Shown here: positions 56,601 through 64,000 of the stretch, in pieces
How the letters are laid out: each line of letters starts with the position of its first letter
Numbering within the stretch: the stretch's first letter is position 1
DNA from: Hypericum androsaemum
Lineage: Eukaryota; Streptophyta; Magnoliopsida; Malpighiales; Hypericaceae
Assembly: GCA_963995505.1 (NCBI GenBank)
Contig: OZ023185.1
Coordinates: 20,099,691-20,163,690, forward strand
Length of the DNA stretch: 64,000 nucleotides
Direction of reading: 5' to 3'
The notes under the pieces: generated by a model
Seen by the model: only the letters and a program-made list of their open reading frames with translations
Told to the model about the DNA's origin: nothing
The model's database searches: none
Position numbers and translations under genes: made by a program

Positions 56601-57670
56601 TCTAACTAAAATTTTTTATCACAGATTAATCTACTCGTTTCGGGTTCATATTATATTTTAATTGCAGATGTGGTTAGATTAAACTCTTGTACACGTGGAG
56701 AATGTCCGGTGTTTAGTGGTTCTTGAACAAATCAAGCGAGAAAGTCCACGCCGTAACACCAACGAAACCCTAACTTGGCTTGGATGATTTCATATTACAT
56801 ATATACACAGGGGAGGACAGAAACCAAGGTTTTGACCCTTGGGGTATTGTGTTTGAATACCTATCAATTACATAAACATACACATCTTCGTTGTAAAAGA
56901 TCTTAGATTCAAGTTTTACGAATATAAAAAACATTGTTAAATAAAACTCGGATTGATTTGTGAATACGATCGATTGGATAACTGGGTTTTATGAGTTCAC
57001 AAAGTTTCACTGAAAAAGTGTGATGTCGCAATGTAGTTTTTGTCTACAAATACGTACGTACCGATTTAACGACAATGTTGCAAGGAACAAGGCTTCGTCC
57101 TTTGGACCAGAAAAGCAAGCCAAGTCATAGATATGAAAATGGTAAAAACCGGAAGAAAATAGCATACTTCAGGATGGGATAAATAAAGCGGACGGTGTCG
57201 TTTTGTCTCGCACAACTGTTCATGCCTTCACGGGAGTGCGGTCGGCAGTTGATGGTTATCACCAACATCCTTTGGTCGGGCCTTTCCAATCATCATTGCC
57301 TTTTTGCTGTTTCAAATTTTTACTCCACCGGAGTAAATGAGGATATTCTGTGTACATTACATATAAATGTAATATATATGTGCTAGTGGAATAATTGGTC
57401 CGTGCATGTTCGGATATTTGATATGTTTTATAGAGAAAATGTAATGCATTCGTGTATGAAATAAACAAACAATACGGTACAATATGCGGTTAGGAATTTC
57501 TCTCACAAGAGAACAATAGTGCGCAAATAACACAGACACAATATACAACTTGGTTCGGCCTAATGTTTAACTCCACGGGAACAAATGAGAACTTTTATTG
57601 ATGAATAGTCACAAATCCATACATAACATAGGACAACATGTCTTTATATAATTGTCAAACCCTTGTATAA
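53673..57670. other. Intergenic, about 4 kb without recognised genes
   Basis: AT-rich, with no ORF resembling a family. The last 250 bp (about 57430-57670, with ACACAGACACAATATACAACTTGGTTCGG and TCCACGGG) look like a fragment of another LTR retrotransposon into which the copia element inserted. Confidence 0.45.
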
Positions 57671-57675
57671 GAAAC

Positions 57676-58556
57676 TGTTGGGAAAAATTGAATGAAAGTT
57701 CAATACAAAGCCCAAAGTAGAAGGCCCAAGTAGAAAGTCCAAAGTAGAAATAGAAAGTGCATTACCACATTGGAAATAACAAGAAAGATTTTCTTGTTTA
57801 TAAGGAGTTTTTCTTTATTGACTAGGAAATGAGTTGACCACCTGGAAAGCCACCTCGAACCGTTGTGAGGATGGTGACCATCCGCGCACGTGCGTATGAC
57901 GCATTGGACGCAGGTCGCAATGAGCGCTTTGTGGCGTAGTTGGCACTTCGCACGTGCGAGCCTTTAATTTTGGCAAATTCTGGACGGGTCTAAAAACGTC
58001 CCAGAAACTTCCAGACGGTCGAAGGAGTGCGAGCGAAGGCTTGTCCATCCGAACGGTCACGAAGAAGTGCGAAAAGGTGCCTGTGCTCAGATGCCCACCG
58101 AAGGGACACGAGCGGAGGGTTGCCTGCCGAAGGGATCCAGAACGTCCACCGAAGAGGCACGATCTGGTTGGCAAAGGGGCCTGAATGGGCAGCCTGACTG
58201 TCATCCGAACAGACGCAATTCTTTGGGCTGCCCGCCTCCCTCCCATCCAGCAGCCTATAAATAGGCCTCTCCCCCTCATTTGTAAATCACCCCACAACTC
58301 ATTGCATAAGCATTCGTTAGCAATAGTTATTCTTCTCTCCCTCTCTCAAGAATGTTCCAAATATCGGACGGTTCGCCTGAAGCTTCGAGGGTCGTTGTGC
58401 TACAAACTCGAAGTCCGAAAGTCTTTTTATCTTGGGGACGATTGCCGCAGCCCGTAAGCACTGAATACGGGACAATCTCGTCTTACGGAGAAAGTGTCTA
58501 ACTCTTGCCTCGACTATACCAGATCCTAATCAAGTACACCACCTCCGACATCAATA
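57676..58556 (+). repeat. 5' LTR of the copia element
   Basis: Begins TGTTGGGAAAAATTG and ends CACCTCCGACATCAATA; the promoter-like TATAAATAGG is at about 58255-58264. The last dinucleotide TA departs from canonical CA. Confidence 0.9.
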
Positions 58557-58584
58557 ATGTAAGACGAGATCAGTGTACTTGAAG

Positions 58585-61500
58585 ATGCCATCATCAAGCT
58601 CCGCATCTACACCAGTGCCAGCGGTACCGGGAACTGTCCACGCTGAAAGGCCGGCCAAGTTCAACAGTACCGAGTTCAAGAGGTGGCAATAGAAGATATT
58701 GTTCTACCTGACGACGCTCAACTTGGTCCGATTCTTGAAGGAAGAGGCTCCGAAAGTGGCAGAAAATGAGGCTGATCCACAGAAGATCAACGCCCGATGC
58801 ATGGAGTCACAGCGACTTCCTATGTCGTAACTATGTCCTGAATAGCTTAGACGATGCCCTGTACAATGTCTATGCAGGTACTAAGACTGCGAAAGAGTTG
58901 TGGGACTCCCTAGAGAAGAAGTACAAAATGGAGGATGCCTGGATGAAGAAATTCATCTTCGGAAGGTTCCTCGACTTCCAGATGGTGGACTCCAAGAAGG
59001 CCATAGACCAAGTCCAAGAGCTGTAGCTGATTCTACACGAGATTCACGCCGAAGGCATGCAACTCAGCGAATCCTTCCAGGTGGCTGCTCTAATCGAGAA
59101 GCTACCCCCTCTGCGGAAGGACTTCAAGAACTACCTTAAGTATAAGAGGAAGGATATGGGGCTGGAAGACCTGATCGTGAGACTAAGGATCGAGGAAGAC
59201 AATCGAAAGTCCAAAGTCAAGACCAACAGGACCAACTCCGAGGCTAAGGTACACCTCGCCGAAGGTGGTACTGAAAAGAAGAGGAAAAAGCCCAGAAACA
59301 AGCAGGAGAAGCAAGAGCCAAAGCAAAAGAAAGCTAAGAAGATCAAGGGCAATTGCTACAACTGCGACAAGCCCGGTCACATGGCCAAAGATTGTCGCTT
59401 GTCGAAGAAGGACGATCGTGAGAAGGCTAACCTGGCTGAGGACTTGTCTGAGCTACACCTATCTGCCGTGGTGTTTGAAGCCAATCTGGTGGATAATCCA
59501 ATAGAGTGGTTCATAGACACAGGGGCAACCCGACACATCTGCTCAGACAAGGAGATGTTCTCAACTTACACAGCCATCAATGGGCGGAAGTTATTCATGG
59601 GTAACTCTGCAACTTCTCCCATAGTTGGACTAGGCCAGGTGGTGCTGAAGCTGACCTCCAGAAAAGAGCTGACACTCAAGAATTTAGTATCCAGCTCACT
59701 GTTGAGCAAAGCTGGGATGAAACTAGTATTCGAGGCCGATAGGTTTGTATTGACTAAGACTGGTACCTTTATATGAAAGGGTTACCTCGAAAGGGGGCTC
59801 TTTAAGATGAATGTAATAATTGTGAAATGCGCCTTTGAAGGGCCTAATAAAGTTATCAATTCTTCTTACTTGTCTGAGTGTTCTAACTTATGGCATGATA
59901 GACTAGGACACGTAAATTTGAGCTCACTAAGAAAGTTAGTAAGTTTAAATTTATTGCCTAAAATGGAGTTTGACCCAAACAATAAATGTGTAGAGGCAAA
60001 AATGACCAAAGCACTTTTTCATTCAGCGAAAAGAAGTACTACACCTTTAGAGTTAATTCATACCGACATATGCGATATGAAACAAGTGCAAACTAGAGGT
60101 AAAAAAAAGTATTTCATCACATTTATTGACGATTGCACGAGGTACTGTTATGTACACCTCTTGAAAGGAAAAGACGAAGCTCTAGAAGCTTTCAAGAGTT
60201 ATAAGAATGAGGTTGAAAATCAACTTATCACTAAAATCAAAATGATTCGAAATGATAGAGGGGGTGAATATGTAGCTCCGTTTGAAGAATTCTGCCAACA
60301 ACATGGCATTATTCATCAGACAACTGCTCCATACTCACCTCAATCAAATGGCGTAGCTGAACGCAAGAATTGAACCCTTAAGAAGATGATGAATGCTATA
60401 TTGATTAGCTCGGGCTTACCACAGAACTTGTGGGAGAAAGCTGTGCTCTTAGCTAATCACATTCTAAATAAATTGTCACACAAGAAAAGGGACAAAATCC
60501 CATATGAATTATGGAAAGGAAGAAAGCCTTCCTACGGTTACCTTAAAGTGTGGGGGTGCCTAGCTAAGGTAGAAATACCTCCGCCTAAAAGGGTGAGAAT
60601 AGGACCTAAGACCGTTGACTGCAGTTTTATCGGATATGCTTACAACAGTAGCGCATACCGATTTCTAGTGCACAAGTCTGAAAACCCTGAAATCAACGAG
60701 GGAATGGTCATAGAATCAAAGAATGCAACATTCTTTGAGAATATCTTTCCTAAAAAGGAAACGAAAGAAGTAAGCTCAAACAAAAGAAGTTATGAAGCTA
60801 CACAAGACTCTGATCAAGGTGCTGAGGAACCTAGACGGAGTAAGAGGACCAAAGTAGCCAAGTCGTTTAGTCCAGATTTTTTAAACTACATGTTAGAAAA
60901 TGAACCTCGGACAATCCAAGAGGTATTATCTAGTCCGGATGCGCCTCTCTGGAAAGAAGCTATCAATAATGAGATAGAATCCATCATGCAAAACCACACG
61001 TGGAAAATCGTGGATCTCCCACCAGGTTGCAAACCTTTAGGTTGCAAGTGGATCCTTAAAAGAAAATACAAAGCTGATGGATCAATCGACAAATACAAAG
61101 CTCGGTTGGTAGCTAAAGGGTTCAAACAGAAGGAAGGATATGATTTTCTTGACACGTATTCGCCGGTCATAAGAATCACATCTATTAGAGTGCTCATAGC
61201 TGTTGCAGCACTCTATAACCTCGAGATACATCAGATGGATGTAAAAATAGCTTTCCTAAATGGAGAACTGGAAGAGAAAATATATATGGAACAACCTGAA
61301 CGGTTTGTTGCTCCCGGACAAGAACATAAGGTATGCAAGCTGGTCAAGTTACTGTACGGGCTGAAACAGGCGCCGAAACAATGGCATGAGAAATTTGACA
61401 AAATAATGATGTCAAATGGCTTTAAGATCAATGAGTGTGATAAGTGTGTATACATTAAAGGCACATTTGATGCTTACATGATTGTATGTCTGTATATAGA

Positions 61501-62442
61501 CGACATGCTAATTACGAGAAGCTGTAATGATCTTATCGTGAAAACAAAGAATATGTTAAAGAATAACTTTGATATGAAAGATATGGGTCTAGCTGACGTC
61601 ATACTAGGGATTAAAATCTCTAGGATGACTGAAAGAATTATCTTGTCACAATCTCACTACGTTGAGAATGTACTCAAGAAATTTGAAGCTTTTGACAAAC
61701 CTCCAGCTAAGACTCCTGTAGACCTGAGTCTACACTTAGCTAAAAATAAAGGAGACCCAGTATCTCAACTAAAGTATGCAAGAATCATTGAGAGCCTGAT
61801 GTACCTGACAAATTGTACCGCCCTGATATTACATACTCAGTTATTAAGCTTAGTAGATTCACGAGCAATCCAGGACCAGACCACTGGCTAGCTCTGAAAA
61901 GGGTTCTAAAGTATCTAAAATATACCATGAACCATGGCATACTTTATACTAGGTATCCAGCTGTATTGGAAGGATACAGTGATGCGAATTGGATATCGGA
62001 CACTAAAGACTCCAAATCCACTAGTGATTATGTGTTCACCATAGGTGGAGGAGCTGTGTCCTGGAAATCCTCTAAACAAACGTGCATAGCTCGATCCACC
62101 ATGGAGTCAGAGTTTATAGCACTAGACAAAGCTGGGGAAGAAGCTGAATGGCTCAGAAACTTCCTAGAGGATATTCTGTGTTGGAACAAGCCTGTGCCCC
62201 CTGTATTGATACATTGTGATAGCATGTCTGCAATCGGGAGAGCACAAAGTACTATGTACAACGGAAAGTCTCGACACATCCGTAGGAGACATAACACCGT
62301 TAGACAATTGATCTCAAGTGGAGTAATAACCATTGATTATATGAAGTTCAAGGACAACATAGCTGATCCTTTGACGAAAGGAATCAACAGAGATCAGAAG
62401 TATAACGCAGTAAGGAGAATGGTGTTAAAATCCACACATTAA
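58585..62442 (+). pseudogene. Copia gag-pol polyprotein, interrupted by stops and frameshifts
   Basis: Domain order: gag (UBN2 type: KELWDSLEKKYKMEDA, RFLDFQMVDSK), CCHC knuckle [14 protein letters not shown] (about 59353), protease [13 protein letters not shown] (about 59505), integrase (HDRLGH, HTDICD, FIDDCTRYCYV, QQHGIIHQTTAPYSPQSNG), reverse transcriptase (KARLVAKGFKQKEGYDF, YIDDM at about 61493) and RNase H ([26 protein letters not shown]). Stops interrupt it in gag (RWQ-stop, VQEL-stop at about 59023), after the protease (GTFI-stop, about 59774) and in integrase (ERKN-stop, about 60371). Frameshifts occur near 58800 and 61815. Several stops look like C-to-T changes (CAG to TAG, CGA to TGA), as expected of methylated DNA. 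The element is not autonomous now. Confidence 0.93.
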
Positions 62443-62978
62443 AGAATGTTCATAGCGGTAACTCAACCATGATGAGTGGAGATCCCACAAACTTGGTTCA
62501 ATGAGACAACTAAGTTATGGATGGTTCAGATGATTACTTGAAACCCATCCCATTCTCAGAAGCTGCCCAAGTACAAACCTGCAGAGGTGTGGTAAGGTTA
62601 AGCGTCTACACTTTTAATAATTTCTATACAAGATAAGGTGGAGTATGGCAGGATACTCCTGATAGGAGATCATCTATATAAGTGTGAAGTGAGGCCACTT
62701 CAAATGGAAAAATACTTATGAATCCAAGAGATGGTCCATGGCCGAAACAGACAAAATGTGAGAACCAAAGGATATTAGAGATATCATTGTGTAAATGTTA
62801 TTGTCTTGGTTTACATAAAAAAGTTGACCAGTTCAAGACATCGCATTCACTGAGCATCCGATAACATTTTACGAGGGAAGGTTCAAAGCTGTAAGCTACC
62901 TTTCTCGATGCAATGATATTTCGACAGAACTTTTCTTAAAAGTGTCAGCATGCATTAATCATCATTCATGTGGGGGAT
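62443..62978 (+). other. Copia 3' untranslated region and polypurine tract
   Basis: No ORF; ends in TGTGGGGGAT at the LTR border (polypurine tract). Confidence 0.8.
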
Positions 62979-63906
62979 TGTTGACAAAAATTGAATGAAA
63001 GTTCAATGCAAAGCCCAAAGTGGAAGGCCAAAGTGAAAAGCCCAAAGTGGAAGGCCAAAGTGAAAAGCCCAAAGTGGAAATGGAAAGTGCATTACCACAT
63101 TGGAAACAACAAGAAAGATTTTCTTATTTATAAGGAGTTTTTCTTTATTGACTAGGAAATGAGTTGACCACCTGGAAAGCCATCTCGGACCGTTGCGATG
63201 ATGGTGTATATCACCATCCGAGCACGAGCACGTGCACGTGCACGCGCACGTGCGTATATGCATAGCGCATTAGACGCAGGTCGCAATGGACGCTTTGTGG
63301 CGCACTTGGTACTTCGCACGTGCGCATCGTCGTGAGGAGCCTTTAATTTTGGCAAATTCTGGACGGGTCCAAAAATATCCCAAAAACTTCCAGACGGCAG
63401 AAGGAGTGCGAGCGAAGGCTTGTCCATCCGAACGGTCACGAAGAAGTGCAGAAAGGTGCCTGTACTCAGATGCCCACCGAAGGGATCCAGAATGCCCACA
63501 GAAAAGGCACGATTTGGTTGGCAAAGGGGCCTGAATGAGCAGCCTGACTACCATCTGAACAGACGCAATTCTTCGGGCTGCCTCCCTGCCTCCCATTCAG
63601 TAACTTATAAATATGCCTGTCTCCCTCATTTGCAATTCACCCCACAACTCATTGCACACGCATTCGTTAGCAATAGTTGTTCTTCTCTCCCTCTCTCAAG
63701 AAAGTTCCGAATATCGGACGATTCACCTGAAGCTTCGAGGGTCGTTGTGCTACGAACTCAAAGTCTGAAAGTCGTTGTATCTTGGGGATGATTGCCGCAG
63801 CCCGTAAGTACTGAATACGGGGCAATCTCGTCTTACGAAAAAAGAGTCCAACTCTTGCCTCGACTATACCAGATCCTAATCAAGTACACCACCTCCGACA
63901 TCAACA
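62979..63906 (+). repeat. 3' LTR of the copia element
   Basis: Bounded by TGTTGACAAAAATTG and CCTCCGACATCAACA. Contains a purine/pyrimidine-alternating GAGCACGTGCACGTGCACGC run near 63222-63253 absent from the 5' LTR. Confidence 0.9.
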
Positions 63907-64000
63907 GAAACCTATCTAGGTCAAATCAGGAATCCAAAATAAGAGTCCGAGCAAAACATGAAAAAAAGTCTGTGTAGAACCTCGCGGCCGCCAACCAGTT

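Larger units (their letters stand above)
57676..63906 (+). mobile_element. Ty1/copia LTR retrotransposon, decayed
   Basis: Left LTR 57676-58556 (881 bp) and right LTR 62979-63906 (928 bp) start TGTTG; the right one ends CAACA and the left one CAATA. The exact 5-bp duplication GAAAC is at 57671-57675 and 63907-63911. A polypurine tract TGGGGGAT sits directly before the right LTR. The interior encodes gag-protease-integrase-reverse transcriptase-RNase H in copia order. The LTRs differ by an extra CCCAAAGTGGAAGG-type repeat and a GCACGTGCAC-rich insertion in the right copy (about 63215-63260), so they have diverged more than those of the 34735-42554 element. Confidence 0.93.

Noticed and set aside
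58585..62442. Copia polyprotein as an intact coding sequence
   Set aside because: At least four in-frame stops and two frameshifts interrupt it.
63985..63992. NotI site (gcggccgc) near the end and XhoI (ctcgag) at position 1 as cloning junctions
   Set aside because: The first bases continue an FRL4 reading frame and no vector sequence is seen; chance restriction sites are enough.

Overview
This is nuclear DNA of a flowering plant, most likely a eudicot. The evidence is intron-split genes with GT-AG borders, a plant-type U2 snRNA gene with its upstream element and 3' box, chloroplast-derived fragments, and dense plant transposons (Mutator-like, hAT, PIF/Harbinger, copia, a Ty3/gypsy derivative, LINE, a 5S-bearing TRIM). 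I cannot name the species from sequence alone. GENES AND THEIR STATE: 1-276 (-) is the N-terminus of a FRIGIDA-like 4 protein; 6697-7710 (+) PSB27-H2/LPA19, a thylakoid-lumen photosystem II assembly factor; 8246-8573 (-) a broken HISN5 (histidine biosynthesis) fragment; 9439-9634 (-) U2 snRNA; 12341-19286 (-) a large PHD-finger/GNAT (IDM1-like) gene with several stops and frameshifts; 24840-27717 (-) an intact seven-exon WNK kinase; 45627-48458 (+) an intact nine-exon SurE phosphatase; 49964-50275 (-) a two-exon, 63-aa conserved plant protein of unknown function. MICROSYNTENY: FRL4, HISN5, PHD-GNAT, WNK and SurE together match, from memory of Arabidopsis loci, the paralogous blocks At3g22420-At3g22440 (WNK2, HISN5A, FRL4A) and At4g14900-At4g14930 (FRL4B, HISN5B, PHD-GNAT, SurE). 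The window therefore looks like one ancestral block in which some members decayed while others stayed intact. TRANSPOSONS, LEFT HALF: a family of Mutator-like elements with termini like GGGAAAAGTCCACTT and GC-rich long inverted repeats lies at 936-1546, 2349-3723 and 4456-5695. The last two sit inside an older Mutator-like element (2204-5930). The 4456-5695 copy is a Pack-MULE carrying oligopeptide-transporter (OPT) exon pieces. A 3.9-kb PIF/Harbinger element (19486-23345, TSD TTA, intact transposase, broken accessory ORF) sits about 200 bp upstream of the PHD-GNAT start codon. MIDDLE: small DNA elements with clean target duplications (29209-29587; hAT 30016-30892), a Mutator-like element holding a plastid rps2 insertion (31114-33086), and a 5'-truncated LINE (33489-34734) split by a MITE and by a young 7.8-kb LTR element (34735-42554). 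That LTR element has 2.3-kb LTRs and one 965-codon ORF but no reverse transcriptase. RIGHT: a hAT-like MITE (43726-44283), a 5S rRNA-like Cassandra-type LTR (about 44508-44840), the SurE gene, a trnD fragment, a 416-bp retroposed insertion with 16-bp TSD (53241-53656), and a decayed Ty1/copia element (57676-63906, TSD GAAAC). Roughly half of the window is transposon.
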